Positions 12,005 to 26,665 are shown, counted from the first letter of the stretch. The stretch is DNA of 64,000 bases from Promerops cafer (GCA_013398275.1 VZSE01014389.1:2235164-2299163), one strand, 5' to 3'. The notes: generated by a model from the letters alone, not told the origin. Made by a program: numbers and translations.

Positions 12005-15000
12005 CTGTGAAAAGCAAAATAGAGAGAAAGTAAAAATGGTTTGAAATGCAGATGCTAAAGGTTCAGCTTGGAAGTTTTAGTCTTGCACCTGGCTCAGCTG
12101 CAAGCCACTTAAAAAAAGGCAGAGTTGTTTTTGGCCTTTTTATTTCCATGGATAAGGAAACAGATTGCCACATGTAATCATAATGGTATTAATTGTAGTG
12201 AAATACGAAGAAGCCAGAGTTCAAGCACAAGAGTATAAACAAATATGGTGGCGATGTCGCTGAACTGGCAACTCGTTTTATCAACAGACTACATGGACTG
12301 ATAGCTGAAGAACACAGTAGAGGTAAAACAAACAAGCAGGTAGCAGCAAACTCTTACATTCTTATTTTCCAGTCACCGTACCAGCCTTAATATCAGTTCA
12401 GAGAAGCATTAACTGAAGAAACCACAAACTACATTCATGTTGAGTATTTGGCACAAGGCTCCTCTTTGGATTCACGTAATTTACAAGGGCTTGCAGGGTT
12501 TAAGACAGGCCAGAGATCAGGAGGAGCTGAGGCTCTGTCACGATGCCTAAGCTTTGAGGAAGGCATATGCAAAGGCCAGGACAAACAGCAGGGTCACTGA
12601 AGGGCAGCTCTTCTGGTGCTTTGGAGTATGGGCAGGAATATCTCCTCCGCCCTTCCGAAAGGAATCCCCCTGCCATACCTGAGCCAAATGCCATTAATCA
12701 GGAGACTGCTGTTTAAAATGCCAACTGGAACAGTAATACATCTGAAATACATCCTTGACTTCACTATTATTTGCTTTAAACTCAAAAACTTTTTTTTTTC
12801 CCCCAGCAGACAACATACTAGTAAGCTGGAAGATTATCATATTATTCACCGATGATTAAGGGAGAGAATTTCTAAACTACTCAGCATGTACAAAAACTGA
12901 TACAAACCAAAGGGGACTCGATTCTATTTTTTTTGTTTGGTTGGGTTTTTTTTTTGTTTGTTCGTTAAATTTTACCTGGTACTTGTTAACCTACCAAACC
13001 TTTACACACATGCACATACACTTAAAGAAATTCTTCTTGAGTGTGGGCCACTGGTCTGCTCTATGCAGAGTAGCCAGTTATCTGGCCACAGGAAGGATTG
13101 CCTGTGACGCTGTTCAAGTTTAATGTTCCAAATGACATCGAAGTGAAATGTGAAATAACCCTTAAGATCAGGTTCTAATGTATGTGATGACTTGACTATT
13201 ACTGAAAGATCTTCAGTGTATGTTTTTAAAAGTACAGATTTGACCATCCTTTAAAGTATTCCAGTATGGTGGCTCTTCTGGTATCACAAACAGATTCTCC
13301 CACTGATGACATGACAACTGACTGTGCAGTCACTTCACTGACTGTTATACAGAGTAAAATTCTGATGAACTGAAAACTCCCAGAGCTGAAGTTAGAGGTG
13401 TCAGAGGAATTTTAGAAGAAAAGGGTCAGACATCAGGTGAACTATAAAATCTACCCTGTATATGAGCTTGTTTGATCTTCCAAAAATATTCTGTTCTTTT
13501 CCCATGATCAAACAATACACCCGCATGCACTGCAAACAGGTCCTTGCTTTCAAACAACAAATTGTTTTTATGCATGTACAACAATTTTCTGTATTTCCAA
13601 ACAATGTCACAATTTGACACATTATCAGCACCAAACCAGATTATTCTATTACAGATCTTACATCATTCCTTGTAGCTTCACTTTATTAAAAATTACATTA
13701 TGTGATTATTCTAATTATGAAAACAGGTAGGTTAATCAGAGAGAGTGCTTCAAAAGTGGAGGCTTGCACTTTAGGGGTAGTCAGTGCATTATTGCTTTAA
13801 AAAGCAAAGTAAGACTCTAAATGTACTTTAACATATCAATTATACTTTATAAATAAATACACACAAAAATATCATATTTTAAGAGCCCAGCTCAAGAAAT
13901 TAGAAAACAAATTAAAGCTCTTGAAATCTGTCCACATTTTTTTTATATTTTGAGCAAGCTAATTGAGAGATAACCAATAAACCAAACTGCAAACAGAGTT
14001 TAAAGTAGAAAACAATCTGATATTTCCATTCAATTTTTGTTTGGTATCACAAATTCTTCTGTTTCTAGATCTACACCTCTTAACTTTCCTTGCTCTAAAG
14101 GGAGGAAGTTATGGCCTGCTGTTATGTGACCTACTCCTTTCTTTTTGAGGATGATGAATAGCTGATGGGAAAGCTCATGTATTACAGTTAAACAAATGTC
14201 TCCATGAGGCAAAGATATCACCAGACATTTAATACTGCAGCTGCCACCACGGCCACACAGGCGGCAAAATAATTCCGAAGGCATTCGACTTCATCAGCAT
14301 ACAGAGTCCAACAAAGTACTGGAGGCACACCAACACAGCAAAGTGTATGAGAATTGAGATCCTGCTGCTGTGGCCACTAGCCCAACCTAAGAAATCATCC
14401 CTGTGGTTGTTAGGATCCACTGCTGTTTCTAGGGACAATTCTGCACTGTGGAACATACTCATAGGTTCTCATGGGGATCACTAGAGCATCAAGTACCTGT
14501 GACTTCCTGAAGCACCACACTTTGGCAAAAATATTTATCTGCAAAATCCTTGTTCTTAGAAGACAGCACTACAGTAATTGCCAAGTATGCAAGAGAAACA
14601 GGAGGTCCCACTTCTTACGGAAATATGCATTCATCACACTTAAATGAAATGTCATCTATGTGGATGATAGATGAATCTTTTTTTTAAACAATTATTAGCA
14701 ACACATTCCAGTGGCATACTAGATGTGCAATGCATTTCCATCTGAGAAATATAAAAAAATGCCTGACAGAGAATTTTAATTCAGCTATCACTTCAATTTT
14801 CAGGACTGCAGTATACCAAAGATAACTGTCTTTGATTTCTGAGCGAAGTATGAATTTAACTTCATTTTCAGAGATACACATCTGCTGAGCAAATACATTT
14901 AACAGAGGTGAGTATTGTTATCAGTTTTCTAATGATGTCTATTATCAGCAATCATGTAGTCAACTAAAGACCAACATCTTTGAATCAGAAAAGAAACCAT

Positions 15001-16624
15001 GGGTTTGAGTGTATTATGTACCATGCACTTAATTACCAAAATGCTGTGCTGTTTTCAATGTTTGGCCTTCTTTTGAAAAAGTTTAGTAGAAAAGAGTAAT
15101 AGAAGTCTGAGGAGTTTACAATTCTACAACACAGAATAGGAATAATCTTAGCAAACAGGCATCTTTCTTCCTTGTTAGGTATAAGACAGGATGAAAGGGT
15201 TTTCTACACCTCCTACACAATTAAAAATGCAAATTCTAGCTGTTGATGCATTTCTGTTGGTCAGAGCATTTTTCTCAGTTTATAAATCTGCCAAACAGTT
15301 TCCAGAACTCCTATGAAGCCAAATGTGATATTAAAAGAACTATCATTATATGCTTTCTAGCCTCCTCAGTCTATTACTGTTTACCAATATAATTAATTTC
15401 TTCATGTTTAGTGTCAAAAGGGCTCTATCTTCTGTGGTCAGCAATGTTATGCAAGATGCTAAAATAGAATTAGGACTTCCATCCCTTCTTCAATCAAATT
15501 TGCTATATAATTACAGAGGACATACATTTTACTTAAACAACCTTATCTCAATGGTCTTCAGATTACTTTAAGAACACATTGTTCCTTAACATTCAAAGAT
15601 GCATTAAACAGAGTTTCACTCTGTTAAAAGCGCAGAGCTAGCATTGATTAAAAATTAAAACTCGAAAGCCAACAAGTATAATTTGTCAGTAAAAAAAGAT
15701 GACATTTGAATCCTACAAATATAAAAGTTTTCCCACCTCTTTTTGAGTACAGTTCTGTGGCATGAAAAATTACCTCAGTAGTCAGGCTTCAGCCTCATCC
15801 AGCAAATACATTCACAAAAAGCATTTTCATGACTAAATCTTCACTGAAATCAAAAGGGTAGTGTAGTTTCAAGCAAGACTCACTCTAAGTAATATGACCA
15901 AGAAAAACAGATAACTAACAGATGAAACTTCTACCTGATGGTGCATATAGACTGTACCAACACTATCTGTAACTCAGAATAAGGTTACTTAGATATCTTA
16001 GATCTTTTTTAGTCAGCATTCTTTTCAAATGATTGTCTTGCCAAGCTACACAAGATTTTCACCTTTTCTTACAAAAAATTCTTATGAATTTGCAGTTTTA
16101 GTTTTTCCAGGAGAAAGAAGTATAGAGTATATTTAATTTACATAGATTTCTTTGAATAATGTCAATTTAATTACATACCTGATGAAATGTAGAAATTCTA
16201 AACCACTTCAAAATTCCATGTGGATTGTTCCAAAGACTACAGGTACTAATGGCTTCAAATGGCATTTGAAACTAGTGTCATTAAAGAGTACTAAACATTG
16301 CTAATGTTTATGCTTTGTACACTTTGAACAACAGTCTTTGCAGATAAGAAGGAATATTTAAATAATTTAGTATTTCTTCCATACAAAGTAATCATGTCTT
16401 GGTAAAAATAAACTCAGAACTAAGCACACAAACTCCTCTGATGATAAAGATACAAACAAACAATACAAAACAGTAAAAGTTGTAAGTAAAAAAATACAAG
16501 TATCTTTCATTTGCACAGCTTCAGGTGATTCACACCACATGCTTGGGGAAAAAAAACAAAACAAAACAAAAAGAAATCTCTTAGGCATTGCCTTCTAGAT
16601 GGAAACAACAAAGAAGCAACTAAC
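12005..16624 (-). other. Predicted intron
   Basis: Unique AT-rich sequence with small T/G-rich and A-rich tracts (12929-12965). No recognised repeats. Confidence 0.4.
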
Positions 16625-16789
16625 CTGCAAATACATTTTAAGTTCCCCTATCCACTTCTGATACGCAAGAGTGTGCAGAAGCATAGCAGATGGCATCAGG
16701 GAAATGAAGCTGAATGCAAACTGGGTGTAGATGTTTGAAAAGTCACTTAGGTTTTTCACAAGATTTTTGAGAGTTTTCCATACTGAAAC
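16625..16789 (-). CDS. Predicted internal coding exon (phase 0 in and out)
   Basis: This is a 165-base minus-strand exon of 55 codons between acceptor caacttctttag and donor CAG/gttagt. Only one frame is open. It encodes a helix-rich segment starting VSVWKTLKNLVKNLSDFS, then a hydrophobic stretch (FAFSFISLMPSAMLLHTL), ending YQKWIGELKMYLQ. The hydrophobic part could be a buried helix of a repeat protein or a membrane segment; the short charged turns favour the former. It is phase-compatible with the neighbours on both sides. A second AG seven bases inside would shift the frame and hit a stop, so the first AG was chosen. Confidence 0.5.
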
Positions 16790-19700
16790 CTAAAGAAGTT
16801 GGTCATACAAACAAATTCAAGCATCTGGGCTTTAATGAGAATCTGACACATTATTTGTAGATAATGCTAATTATTAAGAGGGGCAGCAATAGGTCAGGGA
16901 ACAGCTGAACTTCTGAAAAAAACCTCCTTATTTCCAGCTGTCTTCACTGTGTGCTGGTAGAGAAGCCCACCTTGCCACCCTGGGCACCCTCAGAGAGCTC
17001 AGCACTTACAGGCAATGGAAAGGTCCTCAAACATCCTCCCAAGTCTTGAGCAGAGAGGTTCTTTTAGTGGGAAATCTGGAGGAGGAGAAGCCTAGGAACA
17101 GCTACTAATGATTATCAAAGTGGTAATTAGTTTAAGCAAACACTTCTCTCTGAAAAGACCTTCTAAGTCCATGTCATATCATTTAAAAAAAAAAAAAATT
17201 CTCATCAGTAAAACCAGCAGAAGGAGGGAAAAAAAAATCCTGGATTGTTTTATAGGACATGCTGTGATACATGACAAGAATAAACATCATAATAAAAGCA
17301 GTGCTTTCTGAGGTTTGGACAGTCTTCAGCTAAGGAAGTTATTCTAGATTTTAAAAAATCCACTTGTATGTATGAGTTTAGTCTTTATCCTGTTATTATG
17401 ATTATAAAATTCCAAAAATTACACATGGGTATCCATGACCAGCAAAACTGATAGCAAATCATGTATGCCCACATGAAGTGCTACAGGCTGGCAGATTGGG
17501 TAGATGCAGTTTAACTAAGACAAGTTTGGTCACTGAGGAGAGATGAAAACATGGTAAGGAGGAAAGGGGATCTAGATGAAACCTGTTACTCATTCCTCAT
17601 GCCCACAGACAGGCTTCCCTCACAACTGGCTTCTCTCAACAATGGTGAGTTTGTAAAAGTATTTCTAGATCACCCTCGAGAAATTCAGGCAGGAAAATGG
17701 AAAAAGCCTAGGACTGATGAGCTAGGACTCTACCCACTGTATTTTATCTCCATGTAGAAGCGACAGTAGATGAGGCATTAGCAGTTGGTTACCTCCGTTT
17801 GATCCAATGAATATGGGATCAAGGCAAACACCACTTCAAAACAGACAAAAAAAGACAACAAAATTTCAAACCCAATACCCCGTGCTCCAGGAAAAAAACC
17901 AACAGACAAACCAAGAAAAAAACCTTCCTTTATTCTTCCAAATTATTATTCTGCAACAGAAACTAAAGAGCACAGAAGTAGAGAGGCAAACTGAAAAGTT
18001 TTTCTTCTTGCTTTTCAGTAAACTGCAAGTTGAATCAAAGATCCAGAACTGTTTCTAAGTAAACAAGTTGACAGAAGAAAGGTCAAATCACTAAAGAATA
18101 AACCTGCTGAGACTCTTTCCTGTCACTGAGATTCAGCAGAGAGCTTTATATCTTGGGAAGAAATACACATACACAGTCACAGACAGGAAATGAGTTGAGA
18201 ACAAAGACGTAGAGAAAGAGAAGAGATAGTTACCAATTTTGCTTGTTACTTTTACTTATTGTTTTATTTTAAAATACATGGAATATTTAATTCTGCCATA
18301 ACATCTATATATATATGGGGAGAGTAGCCAAAATTAATTTGCATTTCTTTGGCTAATGTTAATATATTTTTTTCTACTTGCCATTCTTGTTTAGATTTTG
18401 GTTTTGACTTCAAAAATAATTATTAAAAAACCTGTCCTGAGGATGAAAGTAAGAGTTCAGAGTGATGAAATTCTTAGTTTTCAAACCAACAAAATATAAG
18501 TAGATTTGTCCAAAACATCTACTTATTCTTCTAATGTGTTTTAAGTCCTGATACTTTACATATAAAGAGACATATTTATCTGAGGTAAACACTATTTACT
18601 AGGCAAAAAGATGCATACACCCCATCATGTTGTTCATGTGTTGGGGTTGCATGAAAAACATTATTATAATTATACAAAGAAGCCCATGAACGCTTACAGA
18701 TTGCTTTTAAGATAAAAGCCAGGAGTGTTCCTCCTCCGTGCCAGATCTATCTGAAGCCCAGCTGCTGGGAAGGGGGAGAGAAGAAGCATGAAGAGTCCAG
18801 GGCAGCCTTGTTTTGCCCTTCACCACACAAGAAGGGGGATCAGGTTATCCACTCCTTTAATTCCTCTGCTTCCTACAGCAACACTTCTAGAGTTAAAGCA
18901 GAGAAGAAAGAATGGACGCGGATGGAATCAACCTGTTTAGGGCTGGATTAAATTGCACAGACAGCAGATGGGAAAATATCAGGTGATGGCCCTCTACCTG
19001 CTATTTTTCATCACTTCATGTACTTAAGGATCTGCAACTGGTCACTAGGAGGGACACTCACAGGCAAGGCACTGGCAACAGAACTATTGCTCCATTTAAT
19101 TTCAAATGGCAAATAAGGCAGGCAGGAAACCATCTCACCAATTATTCACAAAGGTGAATAATAAGAGTCATGTAGTCTTCTGGTGAATGTGCTACAGATT
19201 AAAGACGATAATTTCTTTGAAGAAAGATAGCAGAGGGGTTGTGCTGTTTCTTTTATTGAAGGTATTTGGATAATTGGTCTTTTCCAGCAATTAACCCAGA
19301 ACTGTCCTATTTTTCAATTAGACAAGAATCTCATTTGCATGTTCTCAAAGACAACAGGATATTCTGCTTCCTGTGGCTTTTAAATGGTGCAAAGCTAACC
19401 TTAGTTGTCCCTGCAAAAATATTTCACTTGCATTTTCAAACAAGTTGCCAGAACTTCCCTGCAACAGAACAAGGTAAAAAATGTGTCAGATACAGGAGAA
19501 GAGATGATTGCATTCTTGAGTCCTGCACTGAACTTAATTTCACTGCACTGTCACAGCTCCTTAAGGTAGCGGGATGAAGGTGGGGGTGCAAAGTTTTAAA
19601 ATTAAGTGAAGGAATATCTGTCCATATCCAAGTTTTGCTTGTATATTTGCACATACATCCTTATATTTTACACCTAAAATTCAGGATTTCAAATGCAATA

Positions 19701-22700
19701 GCTTCCTCTGACAAAAAGAAATTCTGGTATGTTACTCACATAGTGTTTTCAGATCACAGAACATTTAAATTATGCTTAGCCCTCCCAAAACCTAGGGCAA
19801 CTCTGAACTCCATAGTGTTTTTTTCTTGTGATTGCAGTGAATTAAATCATGTCCCTTAAAATCTCCCTCCTCTGAAAAGCACACTTGAAATACACTTCAC
19901 AGAAGGATGAATCAACAGAAAATTCTCTTGTCTCCCTTTTGCTAGGACTTGGAAAAATACCACTTTCCTGGGGAGATCCAGAAACCACTTGAACTTACCT
20001 CACTGCAGCACTTACATTCAAGATATTCTTGTATTCTATTCTAAATATCACGTGAATAAGAGACCTGGAGCTATACAAAAATTCTCCTTTTTATCTTTTT
20101 CAATCTCATTAGCATTGCCTTCATCATCTCTCAGAGGGGCTACCCTAGTTCTCTCAGGTCAGCTTCAACCCTTCTCCTACTTACAATGCTTCACTTTGTG
20201 CAAGAGAGTCAACAATAGTAGTTATTCTCTGCATTATAAAATAACTGGCCATGCCACATTTAAACATGTTGCTTGATTTTCCCATTATGCAAAATTACTG
20301 GGTAAATGGGAGGGAAAAAGGGAGGCATCACTGCTGAATTGTCATGCATGTGTTAAAAAACCCCCATGACTGTAAGACCCAACAGGTTTTCTTTCTGCTG
20401 AACTGGGACCTATTTAAAGCAAAATGATACATTTAAAATGATTTCCTAGTGGATTCGATTAGAGAAATAAATTAATGACTGCTATTTAATAAAACATTTT
20501 GGCACTGAATATTATGGCAACTTGATTTGCATAATTTAGCAGTTGCGGGGACTTAGGGAAATAACAATGTAAATGAGAGCTGAAAGTGTGCAGTAATGAA
20601 AAAGCAGATTTTGCCATGCATAAGACTCTCCCTCATGATTTTATTTTAAGGGAATCTTCTCATTTCTTAATTACATTTTTAAATAAAGGTTAAAACAATT
20701 TGTTGTCAACACCTCTGCTGTCACTTCATTCTGGTGTTGTTACAGATATGTAAAAACAATGGGAAGCTTCTCTTCCCGTTTCTTTTCCATAAAAGAAAAG
20801 TTCTGAATATAGAAGTCAGTGAGAAATCCTCAAAGATGACAAAATAAAAATCAAATCAAAACAAAAACAACCCCCCACCATCATTACTAAGACACAGCAT
20901 TTTACTGTTTCCTGTCAGGCAAACCTTGAAGAAAACAGGTATTTAATATAATTAGGAAACCACTCATTCACATAATAATAATAGCAAAATAAAATTTTTT
21001 AGTTCAATATTTAATAAATAATTAAGAGTTGGATTTCAGTTGCAGTTCACAAATTTCAATTTGTTTTAAAAAAATTCACAGTAGTAAAATGCATAGATCA
21101 ATATTTATCTGGCAATCCACACTGTGATTTTAATTTTTTCATGTTCACAGCAATTAAATACTCTGGAGTTACTCTGCTCCATAAATAACACTATGGTTCT
21201 TTTTTAGCATCCAACACTTATGCACAGCACCAGATAATTGGCCTTTCAGTTTGTCCTCACTAACTGATAGGAAAAAACACAAAACCACGAAAAGATCAAG
21301 GCTTCATAAGATGTCAAAGGCCAGCCAAGTGCTCCATTAGCAAGTAAACCAGCAGATGCTTCGTTTCCATATCCTGATTTGACTGGCATAAATAGGGCAG
21401 GTACACATACACCTAAGTGCTTGCTACAGGATCTCAGTCAAATCTGAGAGGGCCAATTTAACAAGACAGTTTGTCACCTCTAACTCACCACAGTGGGTTT
21501 GTACCAGGGACACTGCACAAGCCATGTAAAGCTAGCAATCTGAAACCCTGTCACACTCACTATTATTGCTGCCATAGTGGTTCTGCTCACTCCAGCATAA
21601 AGAAACAAAACCTCTATGAAGAACTGTGTCCATCTTCTGAGATTACACTCATTATCTCCATACAAATTCACCCCTCACTTTCAAAATGAAGATACCAAAG
21701 GTTAAAAAATGAAACCCCCAACCTGGTTATTGTTAAACCTTTTGAATGAAATTTAATAGACTAAAAAGTACAACGATGAGCTTATAACTACAATCCCTCT
21801 GGACTGGACTTCTGAATTAATGCAAATAATGCACTTTTTGCTTTATGGAATGCAATCCTAACTAATCCCACGAAAAATGAGGTAAAGGTGAAGTCACGGA
21901 CAACAAGAGATAAGAATGCAATATAAAATGTCTGTGTAAAAAGTCAGAAAGGTAATGTAGTTTTGACTGTCAAAACAACAAATTGAAACAAATTATCTAG
22001 CCAGATTGGTATTATAAGCCTGCTCTGTTACATACATGTTTACACATCTATGTACACAAATTCAAAAATGTTTCAAAACATTTAGGTTATTATTTTCATG
22101 GTTCAGTTCCATCAAAGACACTGGATGTTTCTTAGTAGAAGTTTCTTTGAGAGATAACCTTAATCAACCTGCTGTAGAAATAAGGCAGGTTAGAAAAATC
22201 TCAATAGTATAATAACGAAAAGCAAAGTTAGATATTACTAAACAGATTAATGCAGTGGAAGTAAATTTATTAGAAGCAACCTGTTATGGCAAATTCCACA
22301 TCTGTTCCAAAATACAAGACAAACTGGTTTGATTTTGCACCTTGTACCGTCAGAAAATTGAGATCTTATTTGCTTCATTCTTGTTCATGAAACATCTTGA
22401 AAAACATTGATTCATCCTATAAAATAAAGGCTTATGAAGCACTTTCTGGAACCAAATATTTTTGGAAATCCATTTTTTTAATAAGTAATCAAACAGTCTA
22501 GCAATTTTTTTTTTTTTTTTTAAAGTAGTTAGAGAAATGTAATAACTGAAGAAACCAAAGCAACAGATCACCACAAAAAACTCCTTAACACTCCCCACCC
22601 TGAGAAGTTCTTCAATGCAGGATTATTTCTGAAAGGAAGGTTGCCAGATGGAGAAACTTTATGATAGCCTTCATACACCTACGAGTACATGCACTTCTAT

Positions 22701-23400
22701 CATGCCTCAAAGTCATGTTCACCTGAAGTAACCTATGGAGCAGGTTGGAAATGCTCTCCCCTCCCATACACGTAGCAGACTTCACAAGTCTAAAGTAAAT
22801 TGGCATGAGTACCAAATCCAACATTTGTTACTTGAACAGTTATTTTTAATAGCTATTTTGGAACATGGTATTTTTTTGCCTTTACAAGTTTTTGATAGTG
22901 TAATTTTTCATTTGGCCTCTCCTCTGAGCAGCTGCAAAAGGCACAGCAGTTTCTTTCTGTGTTTTAATGTCCTGGCTGCAGCCCTTGGCTTAGCTACTAA
23001 CACAGGAGAGCAAACAACATGGTAATAGAAGCTGTAAGCTAAAGGTTTTTAAAAAGTTACTTGATTTCTGAAAACAAAAGTAAACTTGAACAAGAAGAAT
23101 GTAACAGGTGGTTGAATAAGGAAAAGCAAGACTAGAAGCATTTACATCCTAAAATGGTCATTACCAAGGAAGCCAGCAAATCCATACTAATTAGAATTTT
23201 TGCTGTGCGTAATGGATTCAAGTCTGCATTCCCAGTTTCTACAACACTATTTTGCTTTACTAAAGTTTCTCCACAGAAATTTGAAAGCAACCTGAGCTGA
23301 ACATACAATTGAAAAGATTTGAGTATTTGCATTAATCCCCAATTCACTTTCTAATATTTTGTTTTACCATTGAAATACAAAGCAAATTAAGAATATCACT

Positions 23401-23679
23401 GCTAAAAAAAAAAAAAAGCTTCATGTGTAATATAAATGAGGATCACTGTGTAAGCAGTATTAAAAAAAACCAAACCAAAATCTATGACAAATTGTTAACT
23501 GCAGCTAGGTCTGCCAACAAATTCCGGTGTCAAGAACCAGCACCCCCAAATGATGCAGAAGAAGACAGACATATCAGTACCCCATTAACACTTGAAATGG
23601 GATACAGCTGTCAAGCTGTTGGAGATCAAACTATAAGGTCATGAAAAACCACAATCCCAGGTTTGCCCTGACACTGTCA
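23401..23679 (+). repeat. First copy of an exact 279-base direct repeat beside an N
   Basis: From GCT followed by fourteen A to CACTGTCA, this block recurs base for base at 23710-23988, offset 309. The copy ends immediately before the single N at 23680. Even the 14-base A run and the eight-A run are identical, which is not expected of an old duplication in neutral DNA. A 73-codon open frame in it (23423-23644) is duplicated too and is not taken as a gene. Confidence 0.95.
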
Positions 23680-23680
23680 N
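23680..23680. other. Single ambiguous base N (assembly join)
   Basis: This is the only non-ACGT base in the window. It sits exactly at the end of the first repeat copy. The 29 bases that follow, down to 23709, are A-rich and read like a degraded version of the sequence before the first copy (AAATTAAAAAAATCCCTGCT against AAATTAAGAATATCACTGCT), as a low-quality contig end would. Confidence 0.9.
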
Positions 23681-23709
23681 TAAAAAAAAAACAAATTAAA
23701 AAAATCCCT

Positions 23710-23988
23710 GCTAAAAAAAAAAAAAAGCTTCATGTGTAATATAAATGAGGATCACTGTGTAAGCAGTATTAAAAAAAACCAAACCAAAATCTATGACAAA
23801 TTGTTAACTGCAGCTAGGTCTGCCAACAAATTCCGGTGTCAAGAACCAGCACCCCCAAATGATGCAGAAGAAGACAGACATATCAGTACCCCATTAACAC
23901 TTGAAATGGGATACAGCTGTCAAGCTGTTGGAGATCAAACTATAAGGTCATGAAAAACCACAATCCCAGGTTTGCCCTGACACTGTCA
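23710..23988 (+). repeat. Second copy of the exact 279-base direct repeat
   Basis: It is identical to 23401-23679 over its whole length. Beyond it the sequence continues uniquely (TTCCTCTGACCAACC). The arrangement of copy, N, noisy A-rich stub and copy is what two overlapping contigs look like when placed end to end without merging. Confidence 0.95.
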
Positions 23989-26615
23989 TTTCCTCTGACC
24001 AACCTCCTTTGAGGTAGCTCTTCAAACAACATCTGCATTTGCCTGCCTCTGTCCTTCTTACAAGGGTTCAAAGCACAAGCATAAAAAGCCTATGCAAGCG
24101 GGAAAACTGACCTTCACCTCTGCATTTTTCTATTTTCTGATCTTCTTTGTCTTTTTTCTTCAACAGAAAATAAAACCATAACAGGGTTGGTGAACAGCAT
24201 GGGGCACAGACTTCAATGTGGCATTTAAAGGAAAATCTGCTGTCTGTATTATGTTTCAAGAAAAAAATTATCTGTCTGCCAGGAATTAATTTTTAAGTTT
24301 CCTACACAACAAGAAGATATAATTTAAAAGCTGAAAAAGAATATGTAACTAGTGTTCACACTGATATAACTGCATTTTCAAGCACAGTTTCCTTTATGCA
24401 TAGGCCACTGGCAACTCTTCAGCAGATAGTTTGTATATAATGTTACACACACATATGGCTTCCTTCCCCCTGCTCAACCAATGCAATAAGGCATGACAAT
24501 TCCCATGAGGTTTTTATTCAACTTTGACACCAAATATTCTTCCCTTTGGACGTTTTTTACTTCTTAAAGTTGACGTTTTTCTACTCTACATCACCAAAAA
24601 ATAAATTATTATTTGTATTTGTAATGGGTGATTGGAATTTTTTAGTTATTTTGAATTTTTCTACACATTTTTTTGGACAACAAATTTAATCTTTAAGAAA
24701 AAAAAGCCTCATCAGATACTTTAGCAAATATTGAGTGAAAAAACAAGGAAGGGAAAGGACATTGGAAGCAAGGAAGTACTGTTCCATTATAAATTCAACT
24801 TTTTTGTAATAAGTAGATAACATTCTTTATCAGGTCACCAAATCTAATAAAAATATTTCAATACAACATATGCTATTAACTTTTTATTAACTTCTATGCT
24901 ACTGAAAGGTTTCTCTAGGGTTTAATTTATTTTAAGCACTGAAATAATTTTGATTACTTGGACATCTTTAAATAAGCAGTTCATATATTTATGCAGGTAA
25001 ATAATCACACATTGGTTGTGATTTTGTCTGTTGTGCTAGCTTTTCTTTCACCCCAGTACTCATTCTGCAATAACCTAAATAACCTATAGCCTTTAAAAAA
25101 CATATGCAGTTTTGATCTACCTATGGTATTAAATAAATGTTTCCCTTAAGCAAGCAAGAAAAAAGAAAAAAACCCCAAAACAACCCAAAATTATAAAAAA
25201 GTACACCTGGGTAACCTCCAACTAATTCACAAATTCCTTGTATAAAACAGTAATTTTACAAGTACAGACTTAATTATACAATGAACTATTTCCACATAAA
25301 ATAGCCATGCCAGTGTAGATGGAGTGTGCCAAGCCTTTGTATGATCATTCTGAATTAGAACATGTTACAGGCTCCATCATTTTCATCACTTAATAATCAA
25401 TTTTTAAAAAAAATTTAGAGAAGTATCACCATTGTTATATTTTTGATAGAGCAACAACACAACTAAACCAACTTCGTTAGGTTGAAAAGGTGATATACTG
25501 AAAACAAAAAAGTCATTTTATTGAGGAATTATTCTGCACTAGCACAACCTTCTTTATGTGCATCCAAAAGTACCACCAATATAAATAATGCTGTTGGCAT
25601 AGGCTAAACATGATGGATATGCTTAAAACAGTATTACGGTAAGCGACGTATTATTTAATCCAATGTATAAACAAAATCCACACAGGATAAAAACGTAAAA
25701 CCACAAAATCTGCAAACCCCTCCAAAAGAAACCAAAACTCAAGCAGAATCACAAAGTTTAATTTCAAAGCCTCAACTGAACAGATGATGCTACAACACAC
25801 GTTCACAGTCCTTTCAACAAGAGGAGAACACACGTACTGCTATTCCCAGGACAATGCTAGAAATGCAGAAGGAAGTTTGTCACTCCTGCAGTCCACTGCC
25901 TCTTTCACCATACACCTGCTTAGGCAAAAATAAAAACCCCTGTGGAATTTGCATGGCCTCAACAGAAAATTTTCCCCTTATCATCTAAAACCCAAGTTCC
26001 TAAAAAACAGTCCATCCTTTTCTTTCACCCAGCTGTGATACATCAGAAATACTAACAGCACAAAAGTAAATTCAAACATCATTTTTTTTCTCTGAAACAA
26101 GTCACGGCTAGGTGTTTAAATTCTTTTTCACACGCATACGTAATTTATAAAGTAATGTACAATTTAAAAACCACATACCACAATAAACCCAAGCCAATAA
26201 CAATCCAAACTGTGCTGCTACAAAACTGTGTGAAATAATGTTAAAGGGGGTGAGAAAACCAATATTTATTTCTATAGCTAAACACAAGAAATTTGGAGGC
26301 TAAGTTGCCAAAACAGAAACAGAAGTAAACCACTTCAGCTAACAAGCTTTTGAATTGTAAGACCAAACACAACAAGCTAATGCTAAACCATAGTTACATG
26401 AAGAAAAATGAGTCAGGATACTTGCAAGCTGTACAACTGAGCAGGTCTGCAGAGGAAACATCATCTTCTGCGTCCAAAAACATCAATAACTTGTGCAGGA
26501 GAAGCAGCATGTGGAGATCTGTGTAGCTTCCTAGAATCCACTGCCCCATGTGAAGCCAACTTAAGGTGTTAATTTACACACAGCTGATCCCTATATTCTT
26601 ATGATGAACACTTAC

Positions 26616-26665
26616 CACAGCAATTAAATGTGGCCCCAAGTCATGAAGAGAAAGCTCCCACTTAC
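26616..26665 (-). CDS. Predicted short coding exon with strong splice sites (phase 1 in, 0 out)
   Basis: These are the best paired splice signals in the window. A long uninterrupted pyrimidine tract ends in cattttag on the minus strand, and the donor is GTG/gtaagt. The 50-base exon is open in one frame only and reads KWELSLHDLGPHLIAV after a split codon. Phase 0 out joins directly to 16625-16789. The exon is short, so conservation in other birds would decide it quickly. Confidence 0.5.

Larger units (their letters stand above)
16790..26615 (-). other. Predicted intron containing the assembly duplication
   Basis: Mostly unique sequence. It holds a candidate conserved element near 20440-20760 and the duplicated block at 23401-23988. 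Its true length is probably about 309 bases shorter than shown. Confidence 0.4.

Noticed and set aside
12190..12330. Protein-like plus-strand stretch ending in a good donor (KYGGDVAELATRFINRLHG)
   Set aside because: The frame that reaches the donor has a stop just before any reasonable acceptor, and a neighbouring frame carries the upstream part. At most a decayed pseudogene fragment, and no source gene was recognised.
23423..23953. Two identical 73-codon frames, as if a duplicated small gene
   Set aside because: Explained by the false assembly duplication; no start context or family match.
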